Of a stretch of DNA of 64,000 nt, positions 16,299 through 23,748 are shown piece after piece; the stretch's first letter is position 1, and every line of letters starts with the position of its first letter. The stretch comes from an uncultured Sphingopyxis sp. GTDB taxonomy: Bacteria; Pseudomonadota; Alphaproteobacteria; Sphingomonadales; Sphingomonadaceae. Both the position numbers and the translations under genes were made by a program. The notes beneath the pieces were generated by a model that saw nothing but the letters and a program-made list of their open reading frames with translations, did no database searches and was not told the DNA's origin. Location: contig CAKZIN010000034.1 of NCBI GenBank assembly GCA_936933955.1, positions 13,235 through 77,234 of the forward strand, given 5' to 3'.

Positions 16299-17192
16299 GT
16301 GTCTCTCGAACCCACCATCCGTCCGCTCGACCCGCAGCAGAGCGCCGCGCGTGCCTGGTTCGAATCGCTGCGCGACCGCATCTGCGCGGAGTTCGAGGCG
16401 ATCGAGCGGGAGGCGGGCAGCGACGCGCGCTTCGAACGAACCGCCTGGGATCGTGAGGGGCCCGACGTGACCCCCGGCGCCTATGACGCTGGGGGCGGCG
16501 GTGGCGGCGTTCGCGCGGTGATGAAGGGCCGCGTGTTCGAAAAGGTTGGCGTCAACGTGTCGACCGTCGGCGGCAGCTTTTCCCAGGACTTCGCCGGCCA
16601 GATTCACGGCGCCGCAGAGGATCCGCGTTTCTTCGCGACGGGCATCAGCCTCGTCGCACACATGGCCAACCCGCACGTTCCGGCGGTGCATATGAATACG
16701 CGCTTCCTGCGCACGACCAAGAGCTGGTTCGGCGGCGGCGCCGACCTCAACCCACCAATCCCCTATGAGGAGGACACTGCCGCCTTTCATGCGCGGCTGC
16801 GGGCGGCCTGCGCGCCGTTCGGGCCCGATGTCTACGAACGCTACGCCAAGTGGGCCGAGGAGTATTTCTTCATCCCCCACCGCGGCGTCGCGCGCGGCGT
16901 GGGCGGCATCTTCTACGACCACCTCGAAGCGGAGGGCGACGCGATGTTCGATCGCCACTTCGCCTTCACGCGCGAGGTGGGTGAGGCATTCCTCGACATC
17001 TATCCCCAGATCGTCCGCCGCCGGATGAACACGCCGTTCGACGAGGCGGAGCTGCATCAGATGCGCGTCTGGCGCGGGCGCTACGCCGAATTCAACCTCG
17101 TCTACGACCGCGGTACGCTGTTCGGGCTGCGCACCGGCGGCAACATCGACGCCATCCTGATGAGCCTGCCGCCTGTTGCCGAATGGGTGTGA
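16299..17192 (+). CDS. hemF: Oxygen-dependent coproporphyrinogen III oxidase
   Basis: 297 aa, the normal HemF length. It catalyses the oxidative decarboxylation of coproporphyrinogen III to protoporphyrinogen IX in haem synthesis. Family signatures are FEKVGVNVSTVGG, NPHVPAVHMNTRFL, WFGGGADLNP, FIPHRGVARGVGGIFYD and EFNLVYDRGTLFGLRTGG. The start is GTG at 16299 with GCGGGAA ahead; an upstream frame extension is rejected as it lacks conservation. Its position next to the haem-containing bc1 operon makes sense for respiration. Confidence 0.94.
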   Translation: MSLEPTIRPLDPQQSAARAWFESLRDRICAEFEAIEREAGSDARFERTAWDREGPDVTPGAYDAGGGGGGVRAVMKGRVFEKVGVNVSTVGGSFSQDFAGQIHGAAEDPRFFATGISLVAHMANPHVPAVHMNTRFLRTTKSWFGGGADLNPPIPYEEDTAAFHARLRAACAPFGPDVYERYAKWAEEYFFIPHRGVARGVGGIFYDHLEAEGDAMFDRHFAFTREVGEAFLDIYPQIVRRRMNTPFDEAELHQMRVWRGRYAEFNLVYDRGTLFGLRTGGNIDAILMSLPPVAEWV

Positions 17193-17194
17193 GC

Positions 17195-17220
17195 GGAGCG
17201 CGGGTTAGTCGCCGCGCTCC
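17195..17220. terminator. Hairpin between hemF and the convergent membrane-protein gene
   Basis: GGAGCGCG and CGCGCTCC form an eight-base perfect stem around a ten-base loop between two gene ends. There is no T run, so termination is possible but not certain. Confidence 0.4.
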
Positions 17221-17228
17221 ATCCCGGA

Positions 17229-18029
17229 TCAGGCGAACACGTCCCCGACCCGCGAAGGGTTGAGGGCGCGGTAGAGCCCGGCGATCACGGCGACGCTCAG
17301 TATCGACACGGGAATACTTGCCACCAGGTTGGCGACCGCGGTGGCCACCGTTCCACCGAACGCCGCACCGAGCAGCGAGCCGATCGCGCCGAGCAGCAGC
17401 GTCAGGACCAACACGATGACGGCAAACAGCAGGATATAGGCAAGAACGCGCCATTGCACCGGTGCCGTCAGCTTCCACGATTGCGCAATGCCGTAGAGCG
17501 GGTTTGCCGAGCCAGCGTCGGCCATCGCCGGCTGCATCACCGAAAGCCGCGAGGAAACCCACAGGAGAACGGGGAACAGGACGAGCCCCAACAGCGCCAC
17601 GATGCCCACCGACCCGGTCGTCGACGCTCCAGCGAAAACAGTCACGAGGATCAATACCAACGGGATCGCGATGACGAGGAAGAACAGCATCGTCATCACC
17701 ATCGCCCCCAGGCCGAAGCTGATCGCCGAACCGTCGCTCGCCTCGGAACGCAGCATCAGCCGCATCACCGCGAATTGCATAGCGCCGGTGAAGACCGCTC
17801 CGAGCAGGGTGACAACCCCGAACGCCGGGCTCAGCGACCGAAGGACTGCTGCGGGATCGCTTCCACCGCCGCTCGCAAGCGCCTGAAATCCTGGATTGCC
17901 CAGACCCAGCGTCAATTGAAGCACCGTGACGAGAATGGTCGGCAGCGCGACGTAGAGCAGAAGCCGGCTCAAATTGTCGCGAAGGAACTGAACAGCGTAC
18001 GACCACGCCTCACCGATAGAGAAATGCAT
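17229..18029 (-). CDS. Multi-pass membrane protein of unknown function
   Basis: 266 aa with about six hydrophobic helices rich in Gly, Ala, Leu and Val. The N-terminus MHFSIGEAWSYAVQFLRDN resembles proteins annotated as glycerophosphodiester phosphodiesterase membrane-domain-like, but there is no catalytic domain. It may be a scaffold or transport protein; no function can be assigned. The ATG at 18029 is chosen because AAGGGGG stands six bases ahead; the longer frame from 18089 lacks such a site. Confidence 0.75.
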   Translation of the reverse strand: MHFSIGEAWSYAVQFLRDNLSRLLLYVALPTILVTVLQLTLGLGNPGFQALASGGGSDPAAVLRSLSPAFGVVTLLGAVFTGAMQFAVMRLMLRSEASDGSAISFGLGAMVMTMLFFLVIAIPLVLILVTVFAGASTTGSVGIVALLGLVLFPVLLWVSSRLSVMQPAMADAGSANPLYGIAQSWKLTAPVQWRVLAYILLFAVIVLVLTLLLGAIGSLLGAAFGGTVATAVANLVASIPVSILSVAVIAGLYRALNPSRVGDVFA

Positions 18030-18111
18030 GCGAACCCCCTTAGCGACCCCGAACGCCCCCGAGGCGCGAAGTTGCAGCCGAAATAGCACGCCCGGCGCAT
18101 GCGTCCACCCG

Positions 18112-18140
18112 TTGCGGCGGGCCCCTCAACGCTTCTAGGG
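18112..18140 (+). promoter_or_regulatory. Possible lipB promoter close to the start codon
   Basis: TTGCGG (18112-18117), 17 bases, CTAGGG (18135-18140), then only eight bases to the lipB ATG. The same spacing occurs before def, recR and fmt. Confidence 0.4.
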
Positions 18141-18148
18141 GAAGCGCC

Positions 18149-18802
18149 ATGTCGTCGCTGCAGCCGGAGTGGACCGTTTCACCGGGGCTCACCCCCTATG
18201 CGCAGGCGCTCGCGTCGATGGAGGCGCGCGCCGCTGCCATCCGCGACGCGGGTGAGGCCGAGCGCGTCTGGCTGCTCGAGCACCCGCCGCTCTACACCGC
18301 CGGGACCAGCGCTGATCCCACCGAACTGATCGACCCGCGGTTCGAGGTGCATGCCGCCGGCCGCGGCGGACGCTACACCTATCACGGCCCCGGGCAGCGC
18401 ATCGCCTATGTCCAGCTCGACCTCGCCGCACGGGGTAGAGACGTGCGCGCCTATGTCCACGCGCTCGAGGGGTGGGCGATCGACGCCCTCGCCGCGCTGG
18501 GAGTGACGGCGCGGCGGGCACCGGGCCGCATCGGCATCTGGTGTGACGACCGCGAGGGCCGCGAGGCCAAGATCGGCGCAATCGGCGTGCGCGTGAAGCG
18601 GTGGGTGACGCTGCACGGCATCGCCATAAACGTCGCGCCAGACCTCAGCCACTTCGGCGGGATCGTGCCCTGCGGAATTGCGGAGTTCGGCGTCACCAGC
18701 CTGTCCGCGCTGGGGGTCGATGCGGACATGGCGGCGCTCGACGACGCTCTCGCCGGCGCGTTGCCCGCGTTTCTGGCGCGGGTCGGGGGCGGCGATGCTT
18801 GA
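18149..18802 (+). CDS. lipB: Octanoyltransferase LipB
   Basis: 217 aa. It moves octanoyl from acyl carrier protein to lipoyl domains, the first step of lipoate synthesis. The signature RGGRYTYHGPGQ, the Lys in AKIGAIGVRVKRWVTLHG and the catalytic Cys in GIVPCGI are all present. Its frame ends inside the start of the downstream lipoprotein gene (eight-base overlap). lipA is not in the window. Confidence 0.95.
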   Translation: MSSLQPEWTVSPGLTPYAQALASMEARAAAIRDAGEAERVWLLEHPPLYTAGTSADPTELIDPRFEVHAAGRGGRYTYHGPGQRIAYVQLDLAARGRDVRAYVHALEGWAIDALAALGVTARRAPGRIGIWCDDREGREAKIGAIGVRVKRWVTLHGIAINVAPDLSHFGGIVPCGIAEFGVTSLSALGVDADMAALDDALAGALPAFLARVGGGDA

Positions 18803-19220
18803 CAGGCGCGCAGCGGCGACGGAAGCGATGGCGATGATCGGCCGGATTTCGCTCGCTCTCACCGCTTCGCTGATGCTCTCCGGGTGCGACATGGTGTCGG
18901 GCGACGGCGCGCGCGACGAGGTGATCATGTCCAACGTCGAGATCCAGCCGGGCAGCGTCAGCGATGAGATCGTCCCGCTCGAACAGAGCAGCGGCGATCT
19001 CACCTCCGTCGATCCGTCGACCGCGATCGGACCTCCGGTGCCGACCGTTGCGCTCCCCGAAGATGGGGTCGCGGACACCACTGCGGCGCGGCCAAGCGGA
19101 ACCGCCCAGGTGCCGAAGGGCACCTCCACGCCCTCCGAAGCCAGCCCCCGCGCCGCACCGCGCGACGAAGTCATCGCTCCGCCCAAGCCCAAGGCAGAGG
19201 ACAAAGCGGGCGAGAACTAA
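18795..19220 (+). CDS. Small predicted lipoprotein
   Basis: 141 aa. A basic N-terminus and hydrophobic stretch (GRISLALTASLMLSGC) end in the lipobox LSGC at about residue 31, so the mature protein should be lipid-anchored from that Cys. The remainder is acidic, Pro/Ser/Thr-rich and probably disordered. No family recognised. The ATG at 18795 overlaps the lipB stop; an ATG at 18828 would also leave an intact signal peptide. Confidence 0.7.
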   Translation: MLDRRAAATEAMAMIGRISLALTASLMLSGCDMVSGDGARDEVIMSNVEIQPGSVSDEIVPLEQSSGDLTSVDPSTAIGPPVPTVALPEDGVADTTAARPSGTAQVPKGTSTPSEASPRAAPRDEVIAPPKPKAEDKAGEN

Positions 19221-19239
19221 GCCGACAGCTCAGCGCGGG

Positions 19240-19896
19240 TCAGGCGATGCCGAGAAGCTTGTGCGTCTGCAGCGACAGGCGCCAGCGCGGTCGTTGGTTG
19301 ATGAGCGCCATGCACTCGCGCGCGTTGCGGAGCGGATCGGGCGAGCCGCCACCGCCGACCACACCGTCATCGCGCGGTTGCACCAGCCAGTGCGCGAAAT
19401 CCCACCCCTCCATCGCGACAGGATCGACCCCCGCCTGCGGCCAGACGAGCTTCAGTTCGTCGCCGCTCGTCTGCACCACGGGGTTGGCGCCCTTGGGGCT
19501 GATGCAGATCCAGTCGATGCTGCGTGGGACGGGGAGCGTGCCGTTGCTTTCGATCGCGATTTCGAAGCCGCGCGCGTGCAGCGCGTCGATCAGCGGGGCG
19601 TCGACCTGGAGCATCGGCTCGCCGCCGGTGAGCACCACGAAGCGGCGCTCCGCCCCCTCCCCCCACCGCAGCGTCACCGCATCGGCGAGCGCGGCGGCGT
19701 CGGCGAAACGCCCGCCGCCTTCAGCGTCGAGCCCGACGAAATCCGTGTCGCAAAAGGTGCAGGCGGCGGTCGCGCGATCCACCTCCCGCCCCGACCACAG
19801 GTTGCATCCTGCGAAGCGGCAGAACACCGCGCGGCGCCCGGCATGCACCCCCTCCCCCTGAAGGGTAAGGAACATCTCCTTGACCGCGTAGCTCAC
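19240..19896 (-). CDS. queE: 7-carboxy-7-deazaguanine synthase QueE
   Basis: 218 aa radical-SAM enzyme that turns 6-carboxytetrahydropterin into 7-carboxy-7-deazaguanine, on the way to queuosine. It starts MSYAVKEMFLTLQGEG (GTG at 19896, inside the queC stop). The cluster ligands follow the rarer spacing C-x14-C-x2-C (CNLWSGREVDRATAAC then TFC) in place of CxxxCxxC, as described for Burkholderia QueE. TGGEPMLQ is the GGE motif. Coupled to queC. Confidence 0.94.
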   Translation of the reverse strand: MSYAVKEMFLTLQGEGVHAGRRAVFCRFAGCNLWSGREVDRATAACTFCDTDFVGLDAEGGGRFADAAALADAVTLRWGEGAERRFVVLTGGEPMLQVDAPLIDALHARGFEIAIESNGTLPVPRSIDWICISPKGANPVVQTSGDELKLVWPQAGVDPVAMEGWDFAHWLVQPRDDGVVGGGGSPDPLRNARECMALINQRPRWRLSLQTHKLLGIA

Positions 19897-20594
19897 GGCG
19901 CGGGCGGCGCGTCGGCGTAGCGCGTGGGATCGGGGAGCGCGGCCTCGATGAAGCCCTTGTGCCGCAGTCTGCACGCGTCGCACTGCCCGCAATGGAGGTC
20001 GCCGACGGGGTCGTAACAGGTCCACGTCAATCCGGCATCGAGGCCGAGATCATGCGCCAACCGCGCGATGCCCGCCTTGTCGAGGTGGAGCAGCGGCGTC
20101 TGGATGACGAACGGATCGCCCTCCACCCCCGCCTTCGTGGCGAGCGAGGCGAGGTTGGCGAACGCATCGACAAACGCCGGCCGGCAATCGGGATAGCCCG
20201 AGTAGTCGAGCGCGTTGACGCCGATGTAGATATGCTTCGCCCCCCGCGCCTCCGCCAAGGCCAGCGCGAGGCTGAGGAATACCGTGTTGCGCGCGGGCAC
20301 ATAGGTAACAGGGATCGCGTCCGCCTCCACCCCTGCCTTGGGCACGCTCAGCGCATCGTCGGTCAGCGCCGATCCGCCAAAGCGCCGCAGGTCGAGCGGC
20401 AGGACGATATGCTCGGTCGCACCTACCGCCGCTGCGACGTTGCCCGCTGCTTCGATCTCGCACACGTGGCGCTGACTGTAGTCGATCGTCAGCGCGATCA
20501 CCGCGCGACCATCCGCGCGCGCCTGTGCCGCGCAGGTCGCGCTATCGAGCCCGCCCGACAGCAGGACAACGGCGAGGTTGGGATCGAGGGTCAT
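19893..20594 (-). CDS. queC: 7-cyano-7-deazaguanine synthase QueC
   Basis: 233 aa ATP-dependent enzyme converting 7-carboxy-7-deazaguanine to preQ0. It has the PP-loop SGGLDSATCA at residue 13 and the C-terminal zinc-binding cysteines (TWTCYDPVGDLHCGQCDAC). It acts directly after QueE, whose gene overlaps by GTGA. A CTAAGT lies nine bases before the ATG on the minus strand, as in other genes here with close promoters, but without a clear minus-35. Confidence 0.96.
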   Translation of the reverse strand: MTLDPNLAVVLLSGGLDSATCAAQARADGRAVIALTIDYSQRHVCEIEAAGNVAAAVGATEHIVLPLDLRRFGGSALTDDALSVPKAGVEADAIPVTYVPARNTVFLSLALALAEARGAKHIYIGVNALDYSGYPDCRPAFVDAFANLASLATKAGVEGDPFVIQTPLLHLDKAGIARLAHDLGLDAGLTWTCYDPVGDLHCGQCDACRLRHKGFIEAALPDPTRYADAPPAP

Positions 20595-20659
20595 AGCTGG
20601 GCGACTTAGGGGCGAGCAGCGCGTTACGCCACCACGCCCCGGCTGCGCTTTGGCTCGGC

Positions 20660-21193
20660 TCAGGCTGCGCGGCGCAGCTTGTTGAGTTTCTTGAGCAGCA
20701 TGTCGCGCTTCATCCGCGACAGATGGTCAATGAACAGCACGCCGTTCAGATGATCCATCTCATGCTGGATGCAGGTCGCCATCAGCCCGCTCATGCGCTC
20801 GCGGTGCGTGGCGCCATCGAGGTCCTGCCACTCCACGGTGATTTCGGCGGGGCGCGTCACCTCCGCGTATTGTTCGGGAATGGAAAGGCAGCCTTCATTG
20901 TAGCAGCTGAGCTCGGGCGACGGGTCGGAGAATGTGGGATTGACGAACACCCGCGGGTTGCGGATCACCTTTTCCCCACTCTCGTCCTCGGGATCGCGTT
21001 CCTGGAGGTCGATCACCAGCAGCCGCAGCGGCACCGCCACCTGGATCGCCGCAAGGCCAATGCCGGGGGCGTCGTACATCGTCTCAAGCATGTCATCGGC
21101 GAGCTGCTTGAGCTCCGCATCGAAGCGTTCGACCGGCTTCGAAATCTCGCGCAGCCGCACGTCCGGGGTTTCGATGATTTCGAGAATGGCCAT
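20660..21193 (-). CDS. def: Peptide deformylase
   Basis: 177 aa metalloenzyme removing the formyl group from new proteins. All three motifs are present: GIGLAAIQV, EGCLSIP and QHEMDHLNG, supplying the Cys and two His metal ligands and the Glu. The ATG at 21193 (MAILEIIETPD) is the family start. It lies close to fmt, whose product adds the formyl group, though the two are transcribed in opposite directions with recR between. Confidence 0.96.
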   Translation of the reverse strand: MAILEIIETPDVRLREISKPVERFDAELKQLADDMLETMYDAPGIGLAAIQVAVPLRLLVIDLQERDPEDESGEKVIRNPRVFVNPTFSDPSPELSCYNEGCLSIPEQYAEVTRPAEITVEWQDLDGATHRERMSGLMATCIQHEMDHLNGVLFIDHLSRMKRDMLLKKLNKLRRAA

Positions 21194-21201
21194 GCCGCGC
21201 G

Positions 21202-21230
21202 AGCTAGGGTTGCCGGGGTTGCGGGTCAAG
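21202..21230 (-). promoter_or_regulatory. Promoter of def, probably giving a leaderless mRNA
   Basis: On the minus strand CTTGAC (21230-21225), 17 bases, CTAGCT (21207-21202), then eight bases to the def ATG. There is no Shine-Dalgarno sequence. The minus-35 overlaps the last codons of recR. Confidence 0.5.
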
Positions 21231-21822
21231 CGACCGGACGGCGCGCGCGCAGCGCCTGCGCCAGCGTGCCTTCGTCGAGATAGTCGAGCTCGCCGCCGAC
21301 CGGCAGGCCGTGGGCGAGCTGGGTGATACGCACCGGCAGCCCCTCGAGCCGGTCGGTGATGTAGTGGGCGGTGGTCTGCCCCTCCAGCGTCGCGTTCATC
21401 GCCAGCACCACCTCGTCCACGCCGCCCGCGCCAATGCGCCGGACCAGCGCGTCGATACTGAGGTCATCGGGGGTCACGCCATCCAATGCCGACAGCCGCC
21501 CGCCGAGCACATGGTACCGCCCGCCGAACAGCCGCGAGCGGTCGAGCGCCCACAGGTCGGCGACCTCCTCCACCACGCACAGGCTGCGCGGGTCGCGGCG
21601 TTCATCAGCGCAGATTGCGCACGGATCGCGCGTGTCGACGTTGCCGCAGGTCGAGCAGGTCAGCAGCCGCTCCTCAACGGTGCGCAGCGCCGCGATCAGC
21701 GGGGCGAGCGCGGTCTCGCGCCGCTTGACGAGATGCAGCACCGCCCGCCGCGCGCTGCGCGGGCCGAGGCCGGGAAGGCGGCTCAACTGCTGCACCAGCG
21801 CGTCGATTTCGGGGGATGCCAT
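21226..21822 (-). CDS. recR: Recombination mediator RecR
   Basis: 198 aa. RecR forms a ring clamp and loads RecA at gaps with RecF/RecO. It has a helix-hairpin-helix (LSRLPGLGPRSARR), a zinc finger with four cysteines (CSTCGNVDTRDPCAIC), and a Toprim domain (CVVEEVADLWAL to NATLEGQTTAHYI). The ATG at 21822 gives the usual N-terminus; the longer frame is rejected. dnaX and the YbaB gene, frequent neighbours, are absent. Confidence 0.95.
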   Translation of the reverse strand: MASPEIDALVQQLSRLPGLGPRSARRAVLHLVKRRETALAPLIAALRTVEERLLTCSTCGNVDTRDPCAICADERRDPRSLCVVEEVADLWALDRSRLFGGRYHVLGGRLSALDGVTPDDLSIDALVRRIGAGGVDEVVLAMNATLEGQTTAHYITDRLEGLPVRITQLAHGLPVGGELDYLDEGTLAQALRARRPVA

Positions 21823-21831
21823 GCGGGGTGG

Positions 21832-21860
21832 AGGTAGGCCGCGGGGGGCGGGGGTGCAAG
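21832..21860 (-). promoter_or_regulatory. Possible recR promoter close to the start codon
   Basis: On the minus strand CTTGCA (21860-21855), 17 bases, CTACCT (21837-21832), nine bases before the ATG; no Shine-Dalgarno sequence. Confidence 0.4.
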
Positions 21861-22013
21861 CGGTCGGGAGCACGCCGGGTGGGCAAGGGAGCGGAGGGCG
21901 GGACGGGAGCGGGGCGCACGCGGCGGGCAACCTCTGTCCGCCCGCGCCTGCGATCGATGCCCATATGTGCGCCAGCGCCGTCGATCCGCCACCCCCTTCC
22001 TGCCCCTCGCCGC

Positions 22014-22042
22014 TTGCCCCGCGCTACCCCGCTCCCCTATCG
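22014..22042 (+). promoter_or_regulatory. Possible fmt promoter close to the start codon
   Basis: TTGCCC (22014-22019), 17 bases, CTATCG (22037-22042), eight bases before the fmt ATG. No Shine-Dalgarno sequence in the remaining bases. Confidence 0.35.
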
Positions 22043-22050
22043 CGGGCGCC

Positions 22051-22974
22051 ATGCGAGTGGTGATGATGGGAACGCCGGCCTTTGCCGTGCCGACGCTGGA
22101 GGCGCTGGTGGGGGCGGGGCATGAGGTGGTGGCGGTTTACAGCCAGCCGCCACGCCCCGCGCATCGCGGCAAGCGCGAAACGCCCTCCCCCATCCACACC
22201 CGCGCGCAGGAGCTCGGCATAGAGGTGCGCACGCCTCGCTCGCTGCGTGACGCGGAGGAGCAGGCGGTGTTTGCGGCGCGCGACGCCGACGTCGCGGTAG
22301 TCGCCGCCTATGGCCTAATCCTGCCGCAGCCGATCCTCGATGCGCCGCGGCACGGATGCCTCAACGTCCACGCATCGCTGTTGCCGCGCTGGCGCGGGGC
22401 GGCGCCGATCGTGCGCGCGATCCTCGCGGGGGATGCGGAGACCGGCGTCGGCATCATGCAGATGGAGGCCGGGCTCGACACTGGTCCGGTGCTGGCGGAG
22501 GCGCGCACCCCCATCGCACGCAAGACCGCGGGCGAACTCACCGACGAGCTTGCGCACATGGGGGCTGCGCTGATGGTCGAGGTGCTAGGCGACCTCCCCG
22601 CGCACCCCCCTCGCGTACAGCCCGACGAAGGCGTCACTTACGCGCGCAAGATCGACAAGTCGGAGGCGGCGATCGACTGGCACGCGAGCGACGTGCAGGT
22701 CGAACGCCACATCCGCGCCTTTGCCCCCGCGCCGGGAGCCTGGACGAGCTACGGCGGGGAGCGCCTCAAAATTCTCGCCGCCGACGTGCTGCACCCCGGC
22801 GAAACGCAGCCGGGCGCGGCACCGGGCACGCTTCTCGACGAGCATTTCACCGTCGCCTGCAACCCGGGCGCGGTGCGGGTGACGCTGGTGCAGCGCGCGG
22901 GGCGCGGCGCCATGACGGCGAGTGAGCTGCTGCGCGGCTTCCCCCTGCCTGCAGGCACGCGGTTCGACCCATGA
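22051..22974 (+). CDS. fmt: Methionyl-tRNA formyltransferase
   Basis: 307 aa. It formylates initiator Met-tRNA using 10-formyltetrahydrofolate. It begins MRVVMMGTPAFAVPTLEAL; NVHASLLPRWRGAAPI carries the catalytic His, and GIMQMEAGLDTGP completes the active site; the C-terminal OB-like domain follows. The ATG at 22051 is the family start. It overlaps truA by ATGA. Confidence 0.96.
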   Translation: MRVVMMGTPAFAVPTLEALVGAGHEVVAVYSQPPRPAHRGKRETPSPIHTRAQELGIEVRTPRSLRDAEEQAVFAARDADVAVVAAYGLILPQPILDAPRHGCLNVHASLLPRWRGAAPIVRAILAGDAETGVGIMQMEAGLDTGPVLAEARTPIARKTAGELTDELAHMGAALMVEVLGDLPAHPPRVQPDEGVTYARKIDKSEAAIDWHASDVQVERHIRAFAPAPGAWTSYGGERLKILAADVLHPGETQPGAAPGTLLDEHFTVACNPGAVRVTLVQRAGRGAMTASELLRGFPLPAGTRFDP

Positions 22975-23708
22975 ACCGCTACCGCCTTCTCCTCGAATGG
23001 GACGGTCGCCCGTTCATGGGCTGGCAGCGCCAGGCGCACGGGCCGAGCGTGCAAGGCGCGATCGAAGCGGCGGCGGCGCGCTTCCTTGGGAACGATGTCG
23101 CAGCGGTGGCGGCGGGGCGCACCGACACCGGCGTCCACGCGGTCGCCATGAGCGCGCATCTCGACGCGACGCGGGAGATGGAGCCGTTCCGAGTGATGGA
23201 GGCGCTTAACGCCCAGCTCCGCCCCCTCCCCATCGCAGTGCTCGAAGCGAGCCTCGCGGAGGATGACTGGCACGCGCGCTTTTCGTGCATCGGCCGTGCC
23301 TACCGCTACCGCATCGTCAACCGCCGCGCGCCGCTGACCCTGCAGCTCGGCCGCGCATGGCAGGTTGCGACCCCGCTCGACGCCGAGGCGATGAACGAAG
23401 CGGCGCAATTGCTGATCGGACGACACGACTTCACCACCTTCCGCTCGGCGCATTGCCAGAGCGCGAGTCCCGTCAAGACGCTCGACCGGCTGGTGGTCTG
23501 GCGCGAGGGCGACTGGATCAACATCGAGGCCTCCGCCCGCAGTTTCCTCCACCATCAGGTGCGTTCGATGGTCGGGTGCCTGGTGCTGGTGGGGCGCGGG
23601 CGGTGGAGCGCCGACGACCTCGCCGCCGCGCGCGACGAAGCCGACCGCGCCGCCCTCGGCCTCAACGCCCCGCCCGACGGCCTCTACTTCACCCGCGCGC
23701 GATATTGA
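22971..23708 (+). CDS. truA: tRNA pseudouridine(38-40) synthase TruA
   Basis: 245 aa. It modifies uridines 38-40 in the anticodon arm of many tRNAs. The catalytic Asp is in AGRTDTGVHA (about residue 52); RYRIVNRRAP and FLHHQVRSMVG are further family blocks. Length is normal. It is translationally coupled to fmt and ends 40 bases before the convergent end of the exopolysaccharide operon. Confidence 0.96.
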   Translation: MNRYRLLLEWDGRPFMGWQRQAHGPSVQGAIEAAAARFLGNDVAAVAAGRTDTGVHAVAMSAHLDATREMEPFRVMEALNAQLRPLPIAVLEASLAEDDWHARFSCIGRAYRYRIVNRRAPLTLQLGRAWQVATPLDAEAMNEAAQLLIGRHDFTTFRSAHCQSASPVKTLDRLVVWREGDWINIEASARSFLHHQVRSMVGCLVLVGRGRWSADDLAAARDEADRAALGLNAPPDGLYFTRARY

Positions 23709-23748
23709 GGGGTTAGTCCCTCGTCCTTCCCCGTCACCCCGGGCGACG

